A stretch of DNA of 64,000 nucleotides. It comes from Welwitschia mirabilis (lineage: Eukaryota > Gnetophyta > Gnetopsida > Welwitschiales). Shown here piece after piece: positions 54,109 through 64,000 of the stretch. The notes beneath the pieces were generated by a model. That model had not been told where the DNA came from, searched no databases, and saw only the letters and a program-made list of their open reading frames with translations. Position 1 is the stretch's first letter. Each line of letters opens with the position of its first letter. The DNA is taken from contig JBOZIK010000001.1 in NCBI GenBank assembly GCA_051453625.1, forward strand, positions 91,991,118 through 92,055,117, written 5' to 3'. The position numbers and the translations under genes were made by a program.

Positions 54109-54159
54109 AGTGGTATTAAAGGATTTGGTTTGAGAAAATATTTAGTTAGGCATACTTCT

Positions 54160-54910
54160 ATTCGAAAGTCCTTTAGAATGTGATGTAGAGTTGTAAACAA
54201 TAAAACATCTAACTATTGCCAAGAACTAGCAAACTTGGAAGATTTTGATAAAGGATCTACTAGCCCAAAAGAAGTGCAAGGTTGCATCAGGAAAAGGCAA
54301 TACCTTCAATAATGAATGATGTAGATTGATAGGAGTTCAAGGACAATGTTGACTGTAATTTGTTTTTGTCACAACAGCAATATGCTTAGTAAAGATGCTT
54401 CGGAGATGATCACAAACACACGATGGGAAAAACTAATGAAGCAGTATAGTGAACCGTTGGGAATGAATATGTTCTTTATTTCAATAAGGCTTTCAATTAG
54501 AAGCTAAAGGAGGGTGCCCCCTTAAACCTTAAGCTAGATGAGATGCAAAGCCTATTTACACAGCTTGATATTTACAATCTGATTTCTTTAAATTTTGAGA
54601 TATTTTTTGATGCTATCTTCTTTTTTTTAACATGACAACTTAGAGTCACTACATTTATCATAGCAAATCCCAAGCCCACTTTGAGATAATAATGTTGCCA
54701 CATTGTTGGATGTTAAGCATAGCAAGAAGAGTTTTGATGCTACTGAAATCTCTAGTGAAGCTTTATTTACAAAGAGAGGTTAGTCTCGTGTAGAGGACCT
54801 CATGCCAAAGGTAAGATAAGAGGCAAATCTAGCATGTGGAGTGCTGTTCATTTTTATTGCAAGGAGGAACACCACATGAAGAGGGATTACCCTTCATAGG
54901 TGAAGAGTAA
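54160..54910 (+). pseudogene. Copia gag remnant with damaged zinc knuckle
   Basis: This region follows the LTR and primer site. Near 54855-54895 it reads HFYCKEEHHMKRDYPS, clearly derived from the copia knuckle C-x2-C-x4-H-x4-C with the first and last cysteines lost. The part before it is too mutated to read continuously. No protease, integrase or reverse transcriptase follows that I can support. Confidence 0.5.
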
Positions 54911-56810
54911 AAAGAATGTGAATGAATACTTATGTATTCATTCACTAGCAAAAGTAAGTGTTCATGGTAGTTTGTAATTGCCCCATGGAATTGAAATTCC
55001 TTTCTTATCTAAATTTGAAAGCGATCATTCGAAGGGGGGTGACAGATTTGATGATCTTTTATAGACAAATGACTTTTTGGATATTCTTGCAATTCATCCT
55101 TCAAACTTCCTTGTACCAATGGAAATCCGACCAAGTATCCTTTCACCACCCCACATCCTCCACAACCTCCCTAACCACCCCTTGTAAAGGGGGAACATTT
55201 TGAGGCATCTCTTCTTTTGCCTTTATGAGTGTTTACCTTTTTCCTCAAGGTAGACAAACAGCTTCCTACCGTTTTGTTTGAGCTTGTGCCTTTTCCTTGA
55301 GGTAAGCAAGAGGCTTCTTGCCCTTTTGTCTAAGCTTGTGCTGAAAGCTTAGGGCCTTATCACACAAATAGAGAAGGCTAAGTCCATGATTTTGGCGGTA
55401 GCCTCACATTGTTCAAATAGGAATGAAACCTTCCAATACAATGATTAACATGGATGTAACTTGGAAGATGCATTTCAAGTAGGCTGATTTGGTCATTCTC
55501 ACAATTTTATTCAATGGAGGAACCTTAAACCCCTATTTGCTGGAATTTTGAGATTATTATTAATGATTTGGAGGCGGCCCATTGCATGGCCTACCATAAG
55601 CAAACAGAGTTACAAAAGAGGATGATGGAGGTGACTTTTTACTTTTGCTTTTTCTTGAAAGAGCATAACTTGTTTCTCATCTTTGATTGTTGCAAGCTAT
55701 ATTGACAAGTTTACAATTGAATAATCAAACACTAAGTTTGCACAACTAGAGGCAAGGTTGTTTGATCTCCCTAAGTAGGATGCACACATTCCACATATGA
55801 AGAGGGTTTTAAACCAAGCCTTAGAAAAGCTTGTTATGGCCAAAAGGAGCAAGTCTCCAAGAAACATTTGCACTCTTCCATCTAATGCATTGTAGTGCTC
55901 TTGAATCACTATGATAGCAAATTCATCACAATGGACTACTTGATTTTAGATGACACACATGAGGGAATCCTCCCAAACCCTTTCAACCCCTTCCCTTGGA
56001 GGCTCATGTGCACATGCCATTAGGCATGTTGATGGTTTCGATCAGGAGTGATGATCCAAATAAAAAGAGTTTTACTTTTTTTCACATGTCTTTACTTAAC
56101 TGATTGTGCCTTGCATGGTAGCATTCACTTTTACTTTTTGAAAAATTCTTTATGATGTACTTTTTGCAATGTTGTTCTATGTTTTCTTCTTATAATAGAA
56201 ACTACTATCTCTCCTTGCACAAAAAGTGTTAAGACATATGTATTTGCATAAAGAACAAAAAGGAGGTGTATGATGGACCATTTTGGTGTGATACCAATTC
56301 TAAGAGTTTAACATCTTAATAATTTAAAATTAGAATTAGCATGCCATTAATAATAAACATATCTGGAAAAGGAGTAAAATTTTTGTATAACTAAGGGTAT
56401 ACATTAAAAGAAAAATGGCTCATCTTTATTGATTTCTAATTAAACTTTTTCTTTAATCCTAAACTGTCATTGCGAAAGAGGGTGGTCTAGCTTGATGGAC
56501 TAGCTAGAAGGGTCTACCTTTTAGGTCCTTTCTTAAGCTAACCAAGTGCCTAGGCTAGGTTTGTCAAGGATTGCAATAAACTTATTCATGCTCTACGCCT
56601 CAACCAGACCATCATTGTGACTTTGACCAGGGATGTGAGTTATAGTTGCACCTTTTCTATAAGGATCATACCCTTTGAGCAGACAATTATAAATTTTTAT
56701 ATAATTAATGAGTCTTGTTAACATTTATGTTAACTCATTTTGACTCATAGCAGAAGTCTTATTCATTAATAATATGTGTTATATATAGTTTATTAGCTAC
56801 CTCTCAACAA
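54911..56810. other. Unassigned repeat-derived sequence
   Basis: Open frames at 54958-55203 and 55697-55909 have no recognisable domain. A duplicated phrase around 55245-55330 (CTTTTTCCTCAAGGTAGACA against CTTTTCCTTGAGGTAAGCAA) is a local diverged repeat. Confidence 0.35.
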
Positions 56811-56816
56811 TAGGTT

Positions 56817-57900
56817 TCACAACATATGACAAGCAACATATATGTAACATCTAGATTTTTGCATATACCGAATCATGTGGTATGCAGTACTAGAATCAAT
56901 GTCCCAAAATGATTCATTATTTTCATTAGGATTTGAGTGAGTGACAACTTCCACAAAATTTTTCACAGGTATATCCCTTATGAATGTGGCTTTAGTGTTG
57001 TTATTCTTATCATTCTTATTGTTATTATTATTATCATTACTCTTTTTCTTTTGATTATCCTTTTTCTTATTTTTCTTTTTTTGCTCGTCGTTCTTCATGG
57101 CATTAGGGTTCAATTTATTGTAGTAGCATTTCTTCATGATATGACCTTCTCTGTTATAGATAGAATAATATTTTTGTCTTTTTGCAATCACAAGTTCAAT
57201 TCTATTGCTTTTATTCTTGAGAGTTTTGTTTCCGCATAAAGCATCTTTACCTTGACTCTTCTTTTGTAAGTAAAGATCCACATTTGACAATTTGTATGAA
57301 GATTTTGTGTTTTGCATGAAGATATATCAGTTGCATATGCTTTATTTGTTTGTTATTCATCTTCTTCCCTTGTGCTTTCAACTCCTATACTAAATAATGC
57401 CTCTTCTTGATCAGGTCGCACATAACCTCATATTCTCATAAATGGAGGTTACCAAGCTCCGTAAGCAGAACTTGCATCCATGTTTGATTGTTTTGGACAA
57501 AAGGTTGACTGGAGATTATCTTAGATGTTCTTCATTGTTGTATGTCCAGTGACTAGCAGAAGAATTTTGTCTAAGACAAACGTCACAATCATTATCATTA
57601 TACATCTATTTGTTATCATGTGATCCTTATTTTTTGTGTCTCAATCACACTGTAGGTACTCTTCCAGTCTGCAAGCAGTTAAGATGCTAGGTATGCAAAT
57701 CTTATAAAGGTTATAATTAGTGAGAGTTAAGGCTTGCTAGTGAGTTAGATATACAACTAGAGCTTTTCTATCTAGAGTTGGAATTACAGCATGGTAACAC
57801 ATATTATAGCTGACTAGGACTCTTCTCAAAATCCTTTTGAATGGAGCACTTATTGTTGAATTCCTTGATAAAAAGTTCTATCTCATCTTCTAACTTCAGT
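56817..57900 (-). pseudogene. Copia gag-protease remnant
   Basis: The open part (57317-56817, 166 codons) contains a zinc-knuckle remnant YYSIYNREGHIMKKCYY, where two of the three cysteines have become tyrosine. A long Lys/Asn-rich low-complexity linker follows. A protease active-site stretch, SFWDIDSSTAYHM, comes next, in which D-S-G is D-S-S. It stops at 56817 before integrase. The sequence to the right, to about 57900, probably holds the rest of gag but has no clear frame. The Asn-run is encoded by an AAT/AAC microsatellite. Confidence 0.6.
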
Positions 57901-59285
57901 TTAATGTCATTTAAGAAAACGGATAGAACAATTAAGGAATTTGAAATAAGTAAATTTACATTTATTGAATATTACAAATTGCAAAAAAATTACAGAATAC
58001 ATAATTTGCCTTAGGAAGAAGGGATTAATTACAAATCCAATGTTGTGAACCCTAAGTGTGGTGATTAGATTTTTGTAACCCACAAACCAGTCTCTCCCTC
58101 AGGCATTTGTAAAGTCATGCAATGGTAATTCATCAACTATTCCATCCATTTAGAAATCCGTTGGATTTTCATTAGTTTATTTAACTAGTAGTTATCATGT
58201 AAAAGGTTTGTAGCTTTCTTAGTTATCAATTTATGGACTTTAGCAAGTTTGCAAGAGTTTCAATATAAAGATCAAGGATTAAATTAAAGGATGAAAGATA
58301 AAGATTTGAATATATAAATACGAGAACCAAAAGTTGTTACATTACCAAATCAAGTACAAGATTTAAAAGGAAAGTATCTATTAATAAGGTTGATACTTTA
58401 GGAAGTGCAACACAAGGGGAGGAGTAATAAGAATAAAATATTTTAAAAAATCTCCTAGAATACCTAGAATAAACTAAGGAGATCATGATAAAAACAAGTT
58501 TAGAAAATCTCCTTAAGTAGAACCTTGTTGTATGTACTCACATCCTTTGTAAAATATATATGTATATAAACATATGTACGTCAAAATTCAAAATCATATT
58601 CAATTGCTTATGGACTTTTTTGTGTATTTAATAGCCTTCTTGTTAAAACTAGCATAATAATCTAGTGACTTAGTCTACAAAAAGCATTTACAAATGATCA
58701 ATATTTGCTTAAAGAATCCAAAAGGGGTCTTAAGGTATAATGAACTTTCATGATATCAAACAAAAATGATAGAGTTCATAGCCAAAAAAACTTCATCATG
58801 TATTGAATAACATCTGAGTTTCAAGAGGTAGGAGAAACATTATATGACACAAGAAGGAGCCTTTTAAATTAGAAAACATTATTTATCACTTGCAAAATTA
58901 AGATGATACATATATATAATACCATACAAAATCATTTAAAAGATATTTTAAAAAACAAAAAAAAAAAAAGAAAAAAGAAAAAGAAAAAACTACTCACTCA
59001 TATCATATATGGCTAAAATTTGTGGAATAATAAGATACGGAAGGGATGTTAGTCCTTGAAAAACATTTTCATTGCAATTACAAAAAGAGTTTAAGATCTA
59101 CACACCATCACCTAAACGACAAGTATGTTTTAAGAAACTAAAATATAAGCCACAACAGCTTTAAGACAAAGCTAGACAGAAAGAAAACAATGAAATAGAA
59201 TTCAAAGAATAGACATTATATGAAAGTTTTCAATTTTGGTCTTGTGACCTTGTTTAATCAGTAGATGTATCCAGACGAGAGGAGC
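57901..59285. other. AT-rich sequence, nothing recognised
   Basis: An A-rich tract with interspersed G lies at about 58946-58988 and could be a decayed retroposon tail. No ORF or paired repeat was found. Confidence 0.4.
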
Positions 59286-60856
59286 TTTTTTTTTCCTTTT
59301 TTTTTTTTTGAGAAATAGTAAATAGATTATATGGACTCAGAAAAGGAAGATTCACAATATAGCTCAAGAGCTAGATTTCCAAGCATGGTAAAAGTCTCTC
59401 TGGTATTCAAAACTCATGCATTTGCATCTAATTTTTTCAACCCAGGTTCCCATTCCAATTAGAAAGAGGTTCAAGACTAGCATACCCTAAGGGGTTTACA
59501 ACAAAACAGTAATCATTTGGGCCATAGTTAGGGGAGGGAGAGTTGTGGGGGGGTTGTGGTTGATTTGGGCAATAGGGGAAGGAGCTAGAGGTTCAGTTTC
59601 CTTTTCAATGTTTTCTTCTTCTTGTTGTTCCTTCTTCTCCACCACTTCTTCTTCATTTTTCTCTTGCTCTATCTGCTTTATATCTAGTGCCTTGTCAATG
59701 CACCTCGAGGGTGCAGGGAGGCCGTGCTCTTCATTACTTTCTATATACTTTGGTGGATCCCAGAATAATGGCTTTTGTATAGGTCCTCTTGGGATTTTTT
59801 GCTAAGCTAAGATGCTTACATTAATCTGCATTTTTCTTTGATAAAGCAACTAAATCAACCCTTCATGACATACCTTATAGCTTTGGAAGGAGTAGTGAAG
59901 AGAGTCAAAGAGAGAGAAAGGGAGATCTATTTGAAACTCTCTTATCATAGTAGCGAGAAAATGGAAGTGTAGCTCATTGATATTATCGAAGTGGCCCTTC
60001 AAAGTAAAGTATTTCATAATCAATGTAGCCTAAGAATCAAATGGCCTCAGTAAATCTTTTCTTTAATAGCTTCCACCTCTCTTTCTAAGGTTTTTGCCAA
60101 CTAATCTCTCAAAGTGAGGAATAATGGAAGCCTCTGGGGCTCCCTTTTCAACTCTATTCCTTATAGACCTATGCGAATAGCATCACTAATAGATGGAATA
60201 TCAATAAAAATGGTAGTATCATCTATCGAAAGGATCTACCATTCTAGTTTCTAAAAAATTGTTTAGAGAGATCAAGATCATGTCTTCTAAGGCTAAGAAC
60301 ATAAAAATCCCATCTAGATGCTTGAAAGGCATTCCACATTTGCTGTCGTGGTTAGTAGGTTCAGTCCTTAGAGCCTTCCCCATGTCTTCTGACATGTTGT
60401 TGTCACAATAGCTACTTAGGTGTAGTTCAGATGCTCGTCTCTAGCATATTTCAGATGCTCTCTGCTATGCATTTTGCTATAAATTGGACATAGTTCTATT
60501 TGTAGGGTTTAGGCTACCATAATTTCTATAGAACTTGATTTGATCTAGTTCATCAATCTATTTGATGATTTTGAATTTCAACTTTGGAATGGATAATTAT
60601 TCTTACTGAAAATTAATGTTGCATCTATGCTTCCATAAGAGCCAAGCACCAACAATCATGAAGGCGTTTTTTCTGAAATGGGTGAAGGTATCCAAGCTAA
60701 TATGAGAAGGAGGAGAAATATTTAGGCCGTTACAGAGATTTTTCACAATAGCACATTAAATGAAAAAATTATTTTGAGACTTATTATCTTCATGACACAT
60801 TGGACAATCTTGATCCACTCTTAGATTTCTTTGAATAAGCTTATCTACTATCGGAA
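59286..60856 (-). mobile_element. L1-type LINE, 3' end (copy 2), interrupted by a copia insertion
   Basis: The minus strand matches window positions 1-1533 throughout. It begins IPIVDKLIQRNLRVDQDCPM and continues CHEDNKSQNNFFI with the zinc-binding C-x2-C intact, then THFRKNAFMIVGAWLLWKHR. The extra coding block (IDDTTIFIDIPSISDAIRIG, then IELKREPQR) and an acidic part (EQEKNEEEVVEKKEQQEENI) follow. The poly(A) tail appears as T-runs at 59286-59309 on the plus strand. The 5' side stops exactly at the LTR end of element D (60857). The plus-strand frame at 59545-59805 is only the antisense of the acidic block. Confidence 0.75.
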
Positions 60857-61554
60857 TGATAGTTGAGGATCGACCCTAGAGGGGGTGAATAGGTCTTTTA
60901 ACTTCTGTCTCCTTGTTCTTCACGCCCTGCAAAAATAATAAGTATAAAGAAATACTAAAACAAGGTGTTTTAATGGTGGATAAACACCATCCTTTAGCTT
61001 TGTAGACTCCTTGTCCTAACTGGCATATATTCACTCATAAGAATGGTTTTTAGGCTCACCAAATAACTTTTTACAACCAATGAGGATTTTATGGCTTATC
61101 CTCAACCAAGCACAAATGATAGAGAGAAGAATGCACTAATGCACAGATGTGATTTCTATGGTACATCAATCTTCTTTTCAAAAAAATGCAATGATGCAAG
61201 TACCACAGAAATCTGAACTCTTGGAATGTTTAGATGTGCTAGTAGAAAGTATAATAGTCCTTATTTAATCTTGGATTTGACAAAATAGTATAAGTGTCCT
61301 CTAGTGATTAGAGGAAAGCTTTTATACTGAGTGAAATATGGTTTCCTGTGGGAGGATGGCAGTTACCCATGTGTTAACTAGTCTTCTTTATGTTGTCTTA
61401 GTTCGGTTGCCCAGTAAGTCATGTGCGGTCGTCCACTTCTGAAGCAGTATTACAGTTCTAAAACATTCGGTCGCCCGATCTAATAAATCGGTCGCCCAGT
61501 GCTAGAAGTTACCTGTACAAAAGACTAACTTATAAAAACTCGTTAAATTAATCA
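60857..61554 (-). repeat. 3' LTR of Sirevirus-like element D
   Basis: On the minus strand it starts TGATTAATTTAACG and ends CCTCAACTATCA, giving TGAT...ATCA inverted ends. Near its 3' end is CTATTCACCCCCTCTAGGG, typical of plant copia LTRs. Four variants of GGTCGCCCG lie at 61395-61500. The left side abuts LINE sequence directly. The 5' boundary is less certain because the polypurine tract lies about 17 bases away and not directly beside it. Confidence 0.6.
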
Positions 61555-61570
61555 ATGATAATGGGTTCTT

Positions 61571-61586
61571 AAAAAACTCCCCCTTT
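61571..61586 (-). other. Polypurine tract 2 of element D
   Basis: The minus strand reads AAAGGGGGAGTTTTTT near the LTR start. Confidence 0.6.
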
Positions 61587-61813
61587 ATCATTGATTAAGG
61601 AAAAATAATAATTTGACATCTGGGTTATCCCCCTAACTCATTTAACTTTGAAAGCGATTAGATTTAAACAAGTTTTGTATATAAAAAATCAGAAGAAAAA
61701 TCAGAAGTAATTTGCACAAAAATAAGCTTCTTTGTAATACTCAAAAAATGTCATTACATGTGAAAGTTATATTTTGATAACTGCAATACAAAAAAGTAAT
61801 AAAGATGTTACAC

Positions 61814-61833
61814 ATTTTACTCCCCCTTTTTGA
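61814..61833 (-). other. Polypurine tract 1 of element D
   Basis: The minus strand reads CAAAAAGGGGGAGTAAAA. Together with the tract at 61571 it gives the multiple-tract arrangement known for Sireviruses. Confidence 0.6.
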
Positions 61834-61893
61834 CAAAATCAAGGACGAGGAGGATACAAAAAGACTAGAGGACACAAAAAGACACACAAAAAC

Positions 61894-62894
61894 TCAGTCG
61901 GACTCTGAAGATTCAGAAGACTGAGCACCCTCAGACTGAGATGTGTCAGCAACTCGAGTCCCACTAGCAATCAGGGCCTCCTTGATGTGACGCGTTCTCG
62001 AATCGATACGATGTAAAAGATGGAGGATTTCTGGGGTCTGAGAGGCCTTAACCTTAGGCCTAAACAAAGCAGCAGGTTCTTCAAAAATGTGCATCCTTGA
62101 AAGCGTGCCACGATCTATAGGCCCCATGGGCTTCTGAATCTCCTGCCTGGAGACATGAGGAACGTCGAAGTCACGACAAATCCGAGTTATGAGGAAAGGA
62201 TAAGACAAGGCACGTCGTTTGTGTGGCTGAAGCTAGTTGACAATATGTGTTAGCATGATTGCAAGGGAATTTAAGTTTCTTCGCTGGTCCAGTGCATACA
62301 TGAGATAGACCCAATAATTTGAAAGCTCATCTCTATGCCCGACAACTGCGAGGAAGTTGTAGGACATGATTAGGTGCAGAAGACGAAATTTTGGAAGAAG
62401 TTAGGAAGATTTGAGAGTCTTTTTCTATGTAATGTGTGTGCCGCACACATGGTGAGTGGTTGCGTCCTTCTGTTCAAAAGACTCGGCCATGGGCCAGTAT
62501 TCTACCCAGTTCCCTCTTGGAAGGCCAGTGAGGGATGCGATAAAATCTGCAGTGATGCGCATTTCTTAGCTAAAAACTGATGTAATGAATGTAAACTAGG
62601 CTGCATCATACCTGGCATTCGAGTAGAATAACCTGGTAACCAAAGGGTAGCACGTGCTAGAAACATGAAGGAAATAACCCTAGTTTACTTCTTCAACAGA
62701 GTTTGGACTTCCCTGAGGGTGAGAAATTGCATGGGTTCACAAGTTCTCTCTAACGCAATGCGGCTTCTCTCAAAATGCTTCTCATAGTGCCTCAGTTGCT
62801 CCGTGCTTCTCCTGGAAAACACATAACTGAGTGGTTTGACTGTAGATTCCTTTCTTCTCTTCCTAGGTCCCTCTCCTGGCTGAGAAGAAGCCAT
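61894..62894 (-). pseudogene. Env-like ORF of element D
   Basis: It starts MASSQPGEGPRKRRKEST and continues FERSRIALERTCEPM, stopping at 62685. The next pieces, in shifted frames, are DFIASLTGLPRGNWVEYW, then MSYNFLAVVGHRDELSNYW and VYLMYALDQRRNLNSLAIML, then a 104-codon open end with SYPFLITRICRDFDVPHVSR and a Ser/Glu-rich terminus. The order (basic N-terminus, FY.N region, TGLPRG, GHRDE..., PFLIT) parallels the env-like ORFs at 35939 and 37651. No membrane segment is visible. It lies between RNase H and the polypurine tracts, the standard position. Confidence 0.65.
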
Positions 62895-63039
62895 TTAAAT
62901 CCCAGATCTGAGAAAAAGCACGTGGAAAAAGTGGAAGAGGGTCCCCCAGAATCTCAGAAAACGACAGATAGTGGCGCCAAAAGAATAAGACAAGAAAAGG
63001 AGGGGGTGGATTTTAAAAATCCCCGACGCACCGACTCAA

Positions 63040-63385
63040 ACGCGGGTGACCGATCGGAAGGTCGGTTGACTTGTGTAAAATTTTAAAAACCTAATTGTAA
63101 GGCGGCGGTCGACCCAAAGAATTTGGCAGTCAACCCTTTGAGAAGAAAATGTGACAGTCAAAATCCGAATAAAACTCGGTCGACCTATAAGAAATGAGAG
63201 GTCGACCTGATGTGACTGGAAAAATCATCAGAGTGAGGTCGACTGAAGTGAATTGTTCGGTCGACCTAGTTTCTACAAGATTTTACAGGAAAATCTGGGA
63301 CTAATCTGAGTGGAAAGTCCAATAGTTAAGAAATCTGAGAGAAAAGCGGTCGCCCTAATGGTAAAAGAGGTCGACCGGTGTTCAA
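63040..63385 (-). repeat. GTCGAC palindrome cluster between pol and env-like ORF of element D
   Basis: Six exact GTCGAC sites occur in about 270 bp (near 63108, 63179, 63201, 63238, 63260 and 63370), mostly within GGTCGACC, plus near-matches such as GGTCGGTTGAC and CAGTCAACC. It occupies the same position as the GGACGTCC cluster at 35500-35790. Confidence 0.75.
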
Positions 63386-63429
63386 ATATATACGAAAAGT
63401 AAAGATTTGAACCCCCTCACTGAAACTTA

Positions 63430-64000
63430 TTATTCAGATGAGGCTTGGTGAGGCAAGTCCTTTTCGGACTTGATACCCAGAAAATAACGCAGGGTTGAAA
63501 ATCAATCTGAAGATAATGGTTTTGTAAAAATATCGGCCAATTGATCGTCTGTGCAAACATATTCTAAAGATATTATTTTCTTTTCCACTAATTCATGAAT
63601 AAAGTGGTACCTAATATCGATGTGTTTGGTGCGAGTGTGTTGAACTGGATTGTGAGCTATTTGAATGGCGCTTGAGTTGTCACACAGGATTGGCACTTCC
63701 GTGATATTTAGCTCATAGTCCTTTGAGGTCTCTTTCATCCACAAGGTTTGAGTGCAACAAGCTTCAACTGCTATGTACTCTGCTTTGGCGGTAGAAAGAG
63801 ATATAAAGCATTGTTTCTTGCTCAACTAGACTGTGAGACAATTTCCAAAGAAAAAGCATCCACTACTTGTGCTCTTGCGATCATCTTTACATCCAGCCTA
63901 ATCCGCATCGCTATAACCTGTTAAGCTTAAATTAGTATCATTTGAAAACCATAAACCAAAATCTAAAGTATCTTTCACATAGCGAAGTATTCTCTTTGCA
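63430..64000 (-). pseudogene. Copia RNase H of element D (C-terminal pol, 5' part outside window)
   Basis: The minus strand reads LTGYSDAD, then a stop where Trp belongs, then AGCKDDRKSTSSGCFFFGN, another stop, and an open stretch at 63825-63502: STAKAEYIAVEACCTQTLW, VPILCDNSSAIQIAHNPV, KHIDIRYHFIHELVEKK and DQLADIFTKPLSS. The RNase H acidic residues (SDAD, AEY, CDN) are present. A TGA at 63504 replaces an expected Arg codon, after which the frame continues FSTLRYFLGIKSEKDLPHQ to TAA at 63430. This is the best preserved pol segment in the window, with three nonsense changes and no frameshift seen. Confidence 0.8.

Noticed and set aside
56937-57239. 100-codon Ile/Leu-rich frame suggesting a membrane protein
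   Set aside because: It is the antisense of the Lys/Asn-rich linker of a copia gag remnant.
59545-59805. Ser/Phe-rich plus-strand frame
   Set aside because: It is the antisense of the acidic block of the minus-strand LINE, and the same block is read in the sense direction in copy 1.
1-64000. A previously undescribed multi-gene system
   Set aside because: Apart from one host gene, the recognisable coding sequence is decayed retrotransposon; I see no cluster of co-oriented novel genes.

Overview
The window looks like nuclear DNA of a large, repeat-rich seed plant genome. It is AT-rich, has spliceosomal introns, and most of its length is old, heavily mutated retrotransposons inserted into one another. 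One host gene is recognisable, and it carries a roughly 25 kb intron filled with these elements. Very long introns and slowly decaying LTR elements favour a gymnosperm, but that is inference and a large angiosperm genome is not excluded. Runs of N at 2165-2174, 29510-29609, 39434-39519, 41082-41128, 42218-42227 and 51179-51824 are assembly gaps.

Layout. 1-1533: 3' end of an L1-type LINE (+) with a poly(A) tail. 1541-16567: an old minus-strand Ty1/copia element split by a Ty3/gypsy element (6096-13560, LTRs at both ends, near-matching 5-bp target duplications); part of this complex is duplicated at 1541-4252. 16568-17660: a denser, gene-like stretch of unresolved strand. 17660-22100: AT-rich sequence with a SINE-like element near 21.6 kb.

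22207-48646: the host gene (+). I build it from eight exons (22207-22338, 22439-22564, 22654-22751, 47693-47765, 47841-47901, 48113-48198, 48313-48402, 48584-48646), giving a 242-residue protein with a probable plastid transit peptide and a helical charged body. Its function is unknown to me. Intron 3 (22752-47692) appears to be a GC-AG intron. It holds a stack of Sirevirus-like copia remnants: copy A (25035-29509), copy B (30562-37002, with an env-like third ORF), a partial LTR, a second element's env-like ORF and LTR (37651-40905) interrupted by a solo LTR, then a gypsy gag-protease fragment and small tandem and inverted repeats.

48664-53642: a 2.2-2.7 kb tandem duplication that begins in the gene's 3' flank. 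53869-57900: LTR and gag-protease remnants of further copia elements. 59286-60856: a second copy of the LINE (-). 60857-64000: 3' half of another Sirevirus-like copia (-), inserted into that LINE, with LTR, two polypurine tracts, env-like ORF, a palindrome cluster and RNase H.

No intact autonomous element is present: every pol copy seen has stops, frameshifts or lost catalytic residues. I found no CRISPR array, bacterial operon, rRNA or functional tRNA gene. The main points of interest are the giant non-canonical intron, the family-specific palindrome clusters of the Sirevirus-like elements, and a LINE family whose 3' end carries an extra coding block.
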